A stretch of 60,676 bases of DNA, from positions 1 through 60,676 of the forward strand of contig JBOGUF010000076.1 in the NCBI GenBank assembly GCA_050696075.1, given 5' to 3'. Within the stretch, counting starts at the first letter, position 1. Each line of letters begins with the position of its first letter. The position numbers and the translations under genes are program-made. Below are positions 23,653 through 31,140 of the stretch, one piece after another. Origin of the DNA: JBOGUF01 sp050696075. Its GTDB lineage: Bacteria > Chloroflexota > Chloroflexia > Thermomicrobiales > UBA6265. The notes under the pieces were generated by a model. It ran no database searches. It was not told where the DNA came from and was given only the letters and a program-made list of their open reading frames with translations.

Positions 23653-25316
23653 CCGGCCTGGGCCGGGATCGGGTTGCCGGCAACATCCTGCCGTCCGACG
23701 TCGAGTCCGGCCACGTGCGGCAGATCGAGTCCGGCGTCGATCAGGGCCGAGCCGACGGGGAGATGGTAGTCCGCGAGCGTCCCTGCTCGGTCCAGCGCGC
23801 AGAGTGCCGTGGAATCGGTCTCGACGGCCAGGAGCGCACCGTCGAGCACTTCCTGGCCGGTCGCCGCGCTCCACTCGGCCGCGCTGCCGTACGGAACGCC
23901 GGCCCATTGCACCAGTGGCGCCTCGCCGTCGAGGATGTAGGCGTTTCCTTCGAAGCGTAGACCGCTGCCGGCCTCCGGGCGAGCGATCTCGACGAGCGCG
24001 GCGTCGCCGTGGGCGGCGAAGACGTTGTTGCGGAAGCGAATGTCCCCCCACGGGCCGCTCGGCAGGCCGGGCACGTCGACCAAATAGATCATCCCCTGGA
24101 CGAAATCGGGATGGATCGGGTTGTGGACACTCCCCGCCCGGAAGAAGGTGTTGTTGTAGATCTCGTACCGCATGGGCGATCCGAACATGAAGATGCTGGC
24201 AATCAGGAATTCGTGGGTCGACTCGGTATCGGGCAGCGGGCGGCCGTTGTTAGCAAAGACGTTGTAGCGGATGGTGACGTCCTGGCCGGGCCAGTCCACG
24301 CCGAATCCGCCGTCGCCGGAGCCCAGGATCATGCCCCAGCCTTCGTTGTCGTGGACGTGGTTGTATTGCACCGTCGCGTTGACGGCCCAGAGGTCGATCC
24401 CGGCGTTGTCGGTCTGGTTCTTCAGGTCGTAGCGTTGGCCCCAGATCTCGTTGCGCTCGATCAGGACGTCGCGGCTGTTGTAGACGGTGATGGCCGACGG
24501 ACCGTTCGGCGTCTGCTCGGGGTTATCGCCGCCGTTGTCGTACACGCGGTTGTCCTCGATGATGACTCGATTGGCGTTGACGATGAAGAGCCCGGCGCCC
24601 CAGCCGCCCTCGAGTCCAGCCCCCGTGTTGCGGAAGAACTCGCTGTCGCGAACGGTGAGCCGTTCGATGCCGTAGGCGTCGGGACGCTCCTCCGGCGCAG
24701 CCGGAAAGTATCCCCAGATGCTCGGCCCCATCGCGTTATCGTGGACCGAGACGCGCTCAAGCAAGATATCTCGGTACCGGCCGGGCGCGTCGCCGGCGAC
24801 GACGAAGATCGCCGTCGTGAACGTGCTGATTGCCACGTCGACGATCTCGATCGACTCGAGCGCGGCTCCCGTGCTGTTGAAGAAGCCCAAACCGGTCGCG
24901 CCGTTGGTCGCGTCCTGTCCGATAAAGATCAGATCAGTGATTCGTAGCGCGGCGACGTCGAAGGCCACCAGACCGCCGGAGGCGTCGCCGGCCAGCGTGG
25001 CGCGGCCGGTCCCGTACGAGGAGACGGTGACCGGCCGGTCCGGCGTGCCGCGGCTGTTGTCCGCCGTGAACCCGAGCGCGCCGGTAAAGGTCTGTCCGCC
25101 TTCGAAGCGGATGGCGTCGCCGGATTCATAGCTCCCTTCGTTGACGCGTCCAATCGTCTGCCAAGCGTGGTCCGGCGCGGTGCCGGTGTTGGTGTCGTCA
25201 CCCAATGGACTGACGTAGTAGGTGGTCGGCGCCGATTGACGAGCGCTGCCTTCGGAGGCGGGGGACGCGACGGTGCCGACGGAAATCGCGGTAATGAGGA
25301 TGAGCCGGATGAGCAT
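23604..25316 (-). CDS. Secreted right-handed beta-helix protein
   Basis: About 570 aa with a signal peptide (LIRLILITAISVGTVASPAS). It begins the mature part with YYVSPLGDDTNTGTAPDHAW, the start typical of parallel beta-helix (pectate-lyase-like, DUF1565-type) proteins. It then carries many coil repeats such as VIIEDNRVYDNGGD, VLIERNEIWGQ, VQYNHVHDNEGWG and IRYNVFANNG. A polysaccharide lyase or hydrolase role is possible but no catalytic set is clear. AGAAGGGG precedes ATG 25316. A GNAT relic continues in frame upstream. Confidence 0.85.
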   Translation of the reverse strand: MLIRLILITAISVGTVASPASEGSARQSAPTTYYVSPLGDDTNTGTAPDHAWQTIGRVNEGSYESGDAIRFEGGQTFTGALGFTADNSRGTPDRPVTVSSYGTGRATLAGDASGGLVAFDVAALRITDLIFIGQDATNGATGLGFFNSTGAALESIEIVDVAISTFTTAIFVVAGDAPGRYRDILLERVSVHDNAMGPSIWGYFPAAPEERPDAYGIERLTVRDSEFFRNTGAGLEGGWGAGLFIVNANRVIIEDNRVYDNGGDNPEQTPNGPSAITVYNSRDVLIERNEIWGQRYDLKNQTDNAGIDLWAVNATVQYNHVHDNEGWGMILGSGDGGFGVDWPGQDVTIRYNVFANNGRPLPDTESTHEFLIASIFMFGSPMRYEIYNNTFFRAGSVHNPIHPDFVQGMIYLVDVPGLPSGPWGDIRFRNNVFAAHGDAALVEIARPEAGSGLRFEGNAYILDGEAPLVQWAGVPYGSAAEWSAATGQEVLDGALLAVETDSTALCALDRAGTLADYHLPVGSALIDAGLDLPHVAGLDVGRQDVAGNPIPAQAGYDVGAIEFQSGTICE

Positions 25317-25685
25317 GGCGGGACCCCTTCTGCGACGCGCGTCGGACGCGCATTCTCTTCGCGTGTATGGTACTCCGTTGCTTATTGAAGCGCGCGCCGT
25401 TGCGCCAACAGGTCGCCAGCAGTCCTTGAGAAGTTCGATCTCGTCGTGGAGCGGGAGACCGTGGGCGCCGCCTTCCCGCGCCGCGTCCTCGACCGCGGTC
25501 AGAAGCCCGGTCCCGATGCCGCGGCCGAGACGCAACGCATTGATGCTTGTGAGGTCGCACTCGGCGCCGTTAATCGCGTAGGTCGCCGCGCCGATGCGCT
25601 CGTCGCCCTCCTGGGCGATTAGAGGGGGGAGATCGGCCAGGTGGCGCAGCCGGCCGCGCGTCACCGTTGTGTCGCCGTCTCGCAC
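25317..25685 (-). pseudogene. GNAT acetyltransferase with in-frame internal deletion
   Basis: The start matches GNAT proteins: LRHLADLPPLIAQEGDERIG, then TYAINGAECDLTSINAL and the acetyl-CoA loop GRGIGTGLL. The next part jumps directly to HGLPLHDEIELLKD, the family C-terminus. About 45 residues between them, which carry the last strands and a Tyr, are gone without a frameshift. No stop follows, so the frame runs into the beta-helix gene. Confidence 0.65.
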
Positions 25686-25905
25686 AACCGGTCCAATGAG
25701 CGCGTCGTGTTCGGTAGCTGAGTCGGAGTAGCCTCGCTATCGACCGGCGCGACTAAGTAGCCGGCGGTGTCTTGGTGTCCGTAGCAGTAAATACGTATCA
25801 AGTAGTTTCCTCAATACGTAATTCTCCCGATGTGCCTTAAGCCGCGCCCGGCGATGATGTCTAAGGAGTTTGAGGCTGGAACGCATCTTTGCGCAGAGTC
25901 GTCCT

Positions 25906-26667
25906 ATGGACACCGATGTCCGGCACATGTCTAGCCCCGCTCGAGTGCTGTTGGTCGTTGACCAGCCGCAACTCAGAGAGGACATCCGACTGGCGCTGGC
26001 CCAAGGCCCGTACACGACACGCGCGGCGCCAGCGGAGGACATCATAGTCACGGTTCGGGAGTGGCGTCCTCATCTCGCCATTGTCGATTTCGACGTTTCC
26101 AACGAGATTGTCCCCGACGAACTTAGCTCGGCGGCGCCGGGCGCCGCGCCCATCGCTGTCTTCGCGTTGACACGGCGGAGCGATCTGCACACGAGACTGG
26201 CGGCCTTCGACCGAGGCGTGGACGACATCCTTACTGTCCCATTCTTCCCCCAAGAACTCGCCGCCAGGATTCGGGCGGTCATGCGGCGCACCCATCGTGC
26301 TGACCTCCCGATGACCCCCGTCCTGCGGCTTGGCGGGCTGGAGATCGACATCCTGAACCGCAGCGTGCGGGTCGGCGGTCATGAGCTGCACCTCACGGCG
26401 CTGGACCAGAGCCTCCTCTACCTGCTTGCAGCCAATGCTGGGCGCATCCTGACCCGTGACGAGATCCTAGATCACCTGTGGGGCGTCGACTTCGCAGCCG
26501 AGAGCAACGTGGTCGACCGGCATGTCCGGAATCTCCGCGCCAAGTTGCAGGACGATTGGCATCGCCCGCGCTACATTGCCACGGTGACCGGCCGTGGCTA
26601 CCGCTTCGTGCCAACGCCGGCAGAATCGGCGATGCCTGCCTTGACCTACGGCCGCATGCCCCGGTGA
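25906..26667 (+). CDS. OmpR-type response regulator with atypical receiver
   Basis: A receiver domain (VLLVVDQPQLREDIRLAL, LAIVDFDVSNEI, DDILTVPFFPQEL) precedes a winged-helix effector (LRLGGLEIDILNRSVRVGG, LTRDEILDHLWG, NVVDRHVRNLRAKL, TVTGRGYRF). The phospho-acceptor-like Asp in IVDFD is kept. The acidic pair is reduced to VDQ and the conserved Lys of the KPF motif is Val, so phosphorylation-independent action is likely. No kinase gene is near. Start is uncertain (ATG 25906 or 25927, with no clear ribosome site). Confidence 0.8.
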   Translation: MDTDVRHMSSPARVLLVVDQPQLREDIRLALAQGPYTTRAAPAEDIIVTVREWRPHLAIVDFDVSNEIVPDELSSAAPGAAPIAVFALTRRSDLHTRLAAFDRGVDDILTVPFFPQELAARIRAVMRRTHRADLPMTPVLRLGGLEIDILNRSVRVGGHELHLTALDQSLLYLLAANAGRILTRDEILDHLWGVDFAAESNVVDRHVRNLRAKLQDDWHRPRYIATVTGRGYRFVPTPAESAMPALTYGRMPR

Positions 26668-26866
26668 CGATGCCGCCGCACTCGACGATTCCGACATGAC
26701 GAAACCGTCATGACGGAGTTCCTCCCACCAGCCATACTCGGGCCGAATCAACCGGCGAGATGACGTGGATGCCAAGAGAGGAGGACGTAGAGTCGCCGTA
26801 ACGATACCAGCCGACTCCCCATTCAGTCTTGATTGCCCCATTGGTACGCCCGAAAGGAGACATGAG

Positions 26867-28066
26867 ATGCCTGACCCCAAGGGAGGAAAAAGCTCCGTGC
26901 CTGGCGCAAAAGAAGGGAAAAGCTCCGGAACGCGGTCCGGCTTCGCTCCACCGTCGGAGGATGAGGCATCCGCCTCGGAGGAGAACGCCGGCGTGCAATT
27001 CCAGGTGCCCAGCGAGACTCTGACGGAACAGGCCGCCTTCACTGCCGCGCCGCAGTCCATGGCGGGAATCTCGTCGCAGCTGCTCGACGCCAGAGAGGCA
27101 CTCGAGGAGGCCATTCATCGGCAGGAGCGGGCGTCCGGTGTGCAGTCGGTGGAGGCATTTGTGTCCGATGTCGGCAACATCCAAGGCGTCGGCATCGGAA
27201 TGTCCGAGCCGGGGGGACCCGGCACACCGGGCGAGCCGACGCTGGCCGTGTTCGTGGCTGAGCAGACCTCGATCGACCAGGTGCGATCGGTCGTAGTGGA
27301 ATCCTTCGGGGTTGAGGCGGCAGGCGATCTTCCGCTGTCCGTGCACGAGAGCGGCGTCTTCGACGCGCAGTCTCACCACTTCTATATCCGGCCGGCGCCG
27401 GGAGGCGTCTCGATCGGCCATCCCCGGGTCACCGCGGGGACCCTGGGTTGTCTGTCAATCGGTCGCAGCGCCCCTCGCAACTCACGGCTGATGCTCCTCA
27501 GCAACAACCACGTCATCGCCAACTCCAACAACGCGGTCTTCGGTGACTGCATCAGTCAGCCCGGCCGCTATGACGGTGGTAGCTGCCCTGCCTACCAGAT
27601 CGCGATCCTCGAGCGCTTCATCCCCATCGCGTTCGGCGGGGCGACGAACTACGTCGACTGCGCCACGGGATGGTGCTGGCCGGACCGCGTCCGCCGGGAA
27701 CTGATCTACCTCTATAGTGGCACACGGCAATTCTTCCGGATTTCCAGCCAGCCCCTCTATCCCCAGCTCGGGTGGAACGTCGGCAAGAGCGGTCGAACGA
27801 CCCAGCTGACCGTCGGCCGCATCGTGGCCCTCAACTGGTCCGGCTGGATCAACTACGGCGTTGGCTATGCGTGGTTCGCCGGTCAGTTCGTGGTCCAAGG
27901 CTTCAGCGGCAACTTCAGCGCGGGCGGGGACTCCGGTTCGAGCGTTTGGACCTGGGACTCGACGAGGTACCCGGTGGGCCTGCTCTTCGCTGGCGGCGGC
28001 GGCTACACGATCTGCAACCCGATGCCCTGGGTGGTGTCGGCCCTCGACATCAACCTCTATACTTAA
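26867..28066 (+). CDS. Trypsin-like serine protease, NAL1-like, with N-terminal pro-region
   Basis: A 399-aa protein. The catalytic triad fits His215 in LLSNNHVIAN, Asp264 in NYVDCATG and Ser356 in GGDSGSSVW. A KSGRTTQLTVG strand lies between the last two, the order seen in plant NAL1-like chymotrypsin folds. Residues 1-180 are a low-complexity and helical region with the GNIQGVGIGM strand. There is no signal peptide. AAAGGAG precedes ATG 26867. The downstream gene repeats part of the pro-region, which suggests a regulator or inhibitor pair (inference). Confidence 0.75.
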   Translation: MPDPKGGKSSVPGAKEGKSSGTRSGFAPPSEDEASASEENAGVQFQVPSETLTEQAAFTAAPQSMAGISSQLLDAREALEEAIHRQERASGVQSVEAFVSDVGNIQGVGIGMSEPGGPGTPGEPTLAVFVAEQTSIDQVRSVVVESFGVEAAGDLPLSVHESGVFDAQSHHFYIRPAPGGVSIGHPRVTAGTLGCLSIGRSAPRNSRLMLLSNNHVIANSNNAVFGDCISQPGRYDGGSCPAYQIAILERFIPIAFGGATNYVDCATGWCWPDRVRRELIYLYSGTRQFFRISSQPLYPQLGWNVGKSGRTTQLTVGRIVALNWSGWINYGVGYAWFAGQFVVQGFSGNFSAGGDSGSSVWTWDSTRYPVGLLFAGGGGYTICNPMPWVVSALDINLYT

Positions 28067-28189
28067 CGGCACGTACGCCGGTCAGTAGCGAGGGGCGATC
28101 GATGCCGTGGCGCCGTGCTCGCCGAGCACACGCCAATCGTCTCTTCTCCTGACCGGATCGGCCTCGTTGACCGTGGAGGTGTGGTGCCG

Positions 28190-28507
28190 ATGTTTAGTTC
28201 ACAGGATCGGGGCTTCGCGGAGCCCAGTGGCGCTTCGGAGGAGGCCGCGATCTCCTTCACCCCACCGGCCCCACAAGGGCCTCAGTCACCGATCACGGGC
28301 GTGGTGGAGCGGAACACGACACGATTGTCCCAAATCGAGGGCGTCCACGGCGTGGGCGAAGGCCGAACGCCGATTGGGAACGACGCCGTGCGCATCGACG
28401 TTGAAGATGACTCGGTCCGGGAGCGGCTCCCGCGGGAACTCGAGGGCTTCCCGGTTCAGGTTGTCGTCGTGCCCGGCGGGTTCGGCATCCTCCCGGCCAA
28501 GGGATAA
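28190..28507 (+). CDS. Small companion of the protease, pro-region-like
   Basis: About 105 aa. After a proline-rich N-terminus it reads RLSQIEGVHGVGEGRTPIGND and VRERLPRELEGFPVQVVVVPGG. This copies the order of the protease pro-region (NIQGVGIGM, then VRSVVVESFGV and a closing strand). No catalytic motif is present. GGAGG lies about 10 nt before ATG 28190. It follows the protease gene by 123 bp on the same strand. Confidence 0.55.
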   Translation: MFSSQDRGFAEPSGASEEAAISFTPPAPQGPQSPITGVVERNTTRLSQIEGVHGVGEGRTPIGNDAVRIDVEDDSVRERLPRELEGFPVQVVVVPGGFGILPAKG

Positions 28508-28559
28508 GAGCGGCGTTCACCATTCCTAAGCGTCACCGTGTCCGCTCCACAGGTGTCGG

Positions 28560-29093
28560 TCATTGGGGCGTGGCGCCGAGGGCGGCCAAAATACTCGACC
28601 AGATCCGCTCCTGATCGGGAGTCACCGGTATGGGACGGAAGCCGAGTCCGAGGTAGACGTGGATCGCGGGGAGGCGCGGCGGATCGGTTTCGAGGACGGC
28701 GTCCCGGCAGCCTTCCTCGCGAAAATAGTGGAGCACCGCCAGGGTAACGGCGAAGCCGAGCCCCTTGCCGCGATGAGCGCTGTGGGCGCCGACCCAGTGG
28801 ACGTAACCGGAGCCGGGATACTGGTTGGGCAGGAACCGGGCCGAGGCGGTCGCGACCGGAACCCCACCGGCGGTCACGACGAAGGTCTCGGGAACGTCCG
28901 ACGCGTCGAGCAGCTTCTCGCGCACCATGGAGGCCGACCACTCCGGCCCAAAGGCCGAGACCATCACCGCGGCAATCGCCTCGGCGTCCTCCGGTCCCGC
29001 CGTCCGCAACTCGTACCCTGGTGGGAAGGACGGCATCGTCGGCAGAGCCTCGAGGTCGGGCCGCCGCATGAAGAGTTGCCTCGTCTCGCTCAT
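28560..29093 (-). CDS. GNAT-family N-acetyltransferase
   Basis: A 177-aa GNAT. TAGPEDAEAIAAVMVSAFG is strand 1-helix 1. The acetyl-CoA loop is HSAHRGKGLGFAV (RGKGLG), followed by VLHYFREEGCRDAVLETD and HVYLGLGFRP. The substrate is unknown. Its ATG overlaps the stop of the upstream PIN toxin gene (ATGA), so it belongs to the toxin-antitoxin transcription unit. GNAT genes can themselves be toxins, but the sequence does not show the TacT/AtaT type. Confidence 0.85.
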   Translation of the reverse strand: MSETRQLFMRRPDLEALPTMPSFPPGYELRTAGPEDAEAIAAVMVSAFGPEWSASMVREKLLDASDVPETFVVTAGGVPVATASARFLPNQYPGSGYVHWVGAHSAHRGKGLGFAVTLAVLHYFREEGCRDAVLETDPPRLPAIHVYLGLGFRPIPVTPDQERIWSSILAALGATPQ

Positions 29094-29545
29094 TCGTCAG
29101 CCACCAACCACGATTCGTGGCGTACGTCGGTGACCTCGGCGATGCGCGCGAAGTCACCATCGCTCGTGACGACAATGAGGTTATGGCGCAGAGCAATGGC
29201 GGCGATCCAGAGGTCGTTGTCGGTTAAGCCCAGGGTGCTCAGTGTGAAACGACGTTGCCGGGACTTCTCCTTTGGACCAAACCGATTGAAGATGGCGATC
29301 TTGATGCGCGCAAAGGCGTCCGCGGTCGGGTCATCGACTGGGTAGATGGCGGTTTCGCTTAGAAACCGATCGACGAGCGCAATATTCTGCTCAACTTGAT
29401 TGGAGCGGAGCGCCATATACAGAAGTTCTGCTCGGATAATGACCCAGGAGCCGATGGAGGCGCGCTCAAGCCGCGAGAGCCTCTGACGTATGATTGAATT
29501 AGCTTGGAAATACTCGATACAATGGGTGGTATCCAGGAGGTACAC
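29090..29545 (-). CDS. PIN-domain toxin (VapC-like), copy 1 of the array
   Basis: About 151 aa starting at GTG 29545, one base after the antitoxin stop. YLLDTTHCIEYF carries the first Asp, IIRAELLYMA the Glu, and LTDNDLWIAAIAL plus VTSDGDFARI the rest. The KEKSRQRR stretch before the third motif is shared with copy 2 at 30.1 kb (about 45 percent identity by eye), so the two arose by duplication. First motif has T instead of the usual N (LDTTH). Confidence 0.87.
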   Translation of the reverse strand: MYLLDTTHCIEYFQANSIIRQRLSRLERASIGSWVIIRAELLYMALRSNQVEQNIALVDRFLSETAIYPVDDPTADAFARIKIAIFNRFGPKEKSRQRRFTLSTLGLTDNDLWIAAIALRHNLIVVTSDGDFARIAEVTDVRHESWLVADE

Positions 29546-29546
29546 G

Positions 29547-29801
29547 CTAGAATCGGGCCTCGCCGCGCATGCGTTTGACCTCGTCCAACAAGTCATAAAG
29601 GTCGTCGCCGGCCCAGCGCGGGAGCCGGTCAAGCAACTCCAGGAGAGAAGCGCCGGTTGAATCAGGCCCGGAATACGGTGTGCGCTCTGTCGATTCAACC
29701 GCGCGGAACGGTATCTGCTCGTGTTCCGGACGGCGAGCGGTCTTGTCCTCCGGGTTCGTTGGAGGCTGGATCGTTGCGGTCTTGGGGGCTCTCAATGCCA
29801 T
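29547..29801 (-). CDS. Antitoxin with WxGDDL motif, copy 1
   Basis: An 84-aa protein with a disordered N-terminus and a C-terminal helix pair: LLELLDRLPRWAGDDLYDLL then DEVKRMRGEARF. The same pattern (FGRWxGDDLxELxxEVYRTRSKxRF) occurs in three more copies nearby. The C-terminus should bind the PIN toxin groove. No DNA-binding domain is visible. The stop is 1 bp before the PIN start. Confidence 0.7.
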   Translation of the reverse strand: MALRAPKTATIQPPTNPEDKTARRPEHEQIPFRAVESTERTPYSGPDSTGASLLELLDRLPRWAGDDLYDLLDEVKRMRGEARF

Positions 29802-29813
29802 GAAGCGCCCTCC

Positions 29814-30026
29814 TTACTCGAAGCGGGTCTTGCTCCGCGTCCGGTAGACCTCATCGGTGAGCTCCTTGAGATCGTCACCCACCCAACGGCCAAAGTGCTG
29901 CAGGAGGGCAGAAGCAGGTGTGTGGGCAGGCCCGTCGAAGCTGCCTTCGCCCATTTCGTCTGTTAGATGATCAGGCTCCGGGTCAAGCGCATCGGGAGCA
30001 GTCGGTTGTTGGTTCGATTCGGCCAT
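29814..30026 (-). CDS. Antitoxin with WxGDDL motif, copy 2 (orphan)
   Basis: A 70-aa protein ending ALLQHFGRWVGDDLKELTDE and VYRTRSKTRFE. It lies between copy 1 and the second PIN gene. No toxin gene directly follows it, so it may neutralise either toxin or be a leftover of a duplicated module. Start ATG 30026 is chosen as the first Met after the gap; a longer frame is unconserved. Confidence 0.65.
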   Translation of the reverse strand: MAESNQQPTAPDALDPEPDHLTDEMGEGSFDGPAHTPASALLQHFGRWVGDDLKELTDEVYRTRSKTRFE

Positions 30027-30105
30027 CCGAGTTCTCCCCCTCAGTTCTGGTGTGGGTGTTAGAGCGAGTGTACCTTTCGACGATTTGAGGCGCGGGCAAG
30101 GAGTT

Positions 30106-30567
30106 TCAAGCGGCACCTGATAGCGTCAACCACGACTCGTGCCGCAGGTCGGTGACCTCGGCGATGCGCGCGAAGTCGTCGTCGTCGGTGGCGACGGTCA
30201 GGTCGTGGAGGATAGCAATGGCCGCAACCCAGAGGTCGTTGTCGTCGAATCCGAGCTGGCTGATGGTGGTGTGCCGCCGCTTGGCCCGTTCCTTCGGACC
30301 GAATCGCTTGAACAGCGCAGCCCGGATGTCGCCATACACCCGTGCGACGTCACCGTCGACGTCGTACGTCGGGATACGGGCAAGGAAAGTCTCGACCTCT
30401 GCCAGGTTGCCGGTCAATCGCTCGGAGCGATGCGCCATGTAGTAAAGCTCGCCCACGGCGATGACACTGATGGCGACTAGCGTCTCGTTCAGCTCGAGGA
30501 TGCGCCGATGGATCGCGGGCTCGCCGCGCATGAGGGCCGAGCAGTGGTTCGTGTCGAGAAGAAACAT
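30106..30567 (-). CDS. PIN-domain toxin (VapC-like), copy 2 of the array
   Basis: A 153-aa PIN domain. MFLLDTNHCSALMRG, AVGELYYMA, FDDNDLWVAAIAI and ATDDDDFARIAEVTD give the acidic set. KRFGPKERAKRRHTTISQLG matches the other copy closely. It starts 8 bp after the tandem antitoxin stop. It is expected to be a tRNA- or rRNA-cleaving RNase, as for VapC. Confidence 0.88.
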   Translation of the reverse strand: MFLLDTNHCSALMRGEPAIHRRILELNETLVAISVIAVGELYYMAHRSERLTGNLAEVETFLARIPTYDVDGDVARVYGDIRAALFKRFGPKERAKRRHTTISQLGFDDNDLWVAAIAILHDLTVATDDDDFARIAEVTDLRHESWLTLSGAA

Positions 30568-30575
30568 GGGGGCCG

Positions 30576-30794
30576 CTAGAAGCGCACCTTGCTGCGAGTC
30601 CGATAGACCTCCGCGGTCAGTTCTTCGAGATCGTCTCCCTGCCAGCGGCCGAAATGGGCGAGAAGTGCAGAAGCTGGCACACCAACAGGGCGCTGACCCT
30701 TGCTGTCGGCTGCTTCGCACTTGATATGAGGCGATGTCTCCGGGTCGTTTGTTGACGATCGATGCTTGGCTGCACTGGAAGTGGTTGGTGTCAT
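30576..30794 (-). CDS. Possible nested single antitoxin from internal start
   Basis: ATG 30794 lies inside the tandem antitoxin frame, with GGGAGGA 5 nt upstream. Translation from it would give a 72-aa protein holding only the second WxGDDL module, the same size as copy 2. This is an alternative product of the same locus and not a separate gene by sequence alone. Confidence 0.45.
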   Translation of the reverse strand: MTPTTSSAAKHRSSTNDPETSPHIKCEAADSKGQRPVGVPASALLAHFGRWQGDDLEELTAEVYRTRSKVRF

Positions 30795-31028
30795 GTCTTC
30801 CTCCCAGGTTTCGAACGAGATCTGACCGCGAGACGCGTAGACAGCCTCAAGACACTCCTCGAAGTCGTCGCCGACCCAGGTTCCGGCGAAGCGGAGCAGA
30901 TCGCCCCCCGTGCTGTGGCGCTGGTCAGGCGGAGTCTGCCCTGCCAGGCGGCCCGAGTCGGAACCAGCGGCCGCTTCATTTTTTGGTGCATCGGGGTCGT
31001 CGTCAGTCGCTGAGGTTCGATGTGCCAT
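30576..31028 (-). CDS. Tandem double antitoxin (two WxGDDL modules in one frame)
   Basis: A 150-aa protein with two antitoxin modules in one reading frame. The first is LLRFAGTWVGDDFEECLEAV with YASRGQISFE, the second ALLAHFGRWQGDDLEELTAE with VYRTRSKVRF. Each ends in the same RxxxRF-like tail. GGAGG precedes ATG 31028. The first module should end at a stop after SFE, but the frame continues through TWEED into a second start with its own ribosome site. It could give one double-headed or two separate antitoxins. Confidence 0.7.
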   Translation of the reverse strand: MAHRTSATDDDPDAPKNEAAAGSDSGRLAGQTPPDQRHSTGGDLLRFAGTWVGDDFEECLEAVYASRGQISFETWEEDMTPTTSSAAKHRSSTNDPETSPHIKCEAADSKGQRPVGVPASALLAHFGRWQGDDLEELTAEVYRTRSKVRF

Positions 31029-31140
31029 TTGGCGCGTCCTCCATCCTGATGTGATGCCCCAACCAGCATACCATCCAAGCATGGTCAGCCCCGGTGCCCG
31101 ATTCATCGGGCGCCGGGGCGGGAAAAGAAGGGAAGGGAAG

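Noticed and set aside
30106..30720. PIN toxin 2 starting at 30720
   Set aside because: The first 51 codons overlap the antitoxin gene in another frame and lack conservation; ATG 30567 starts with the PIN motif MFLLDTN.
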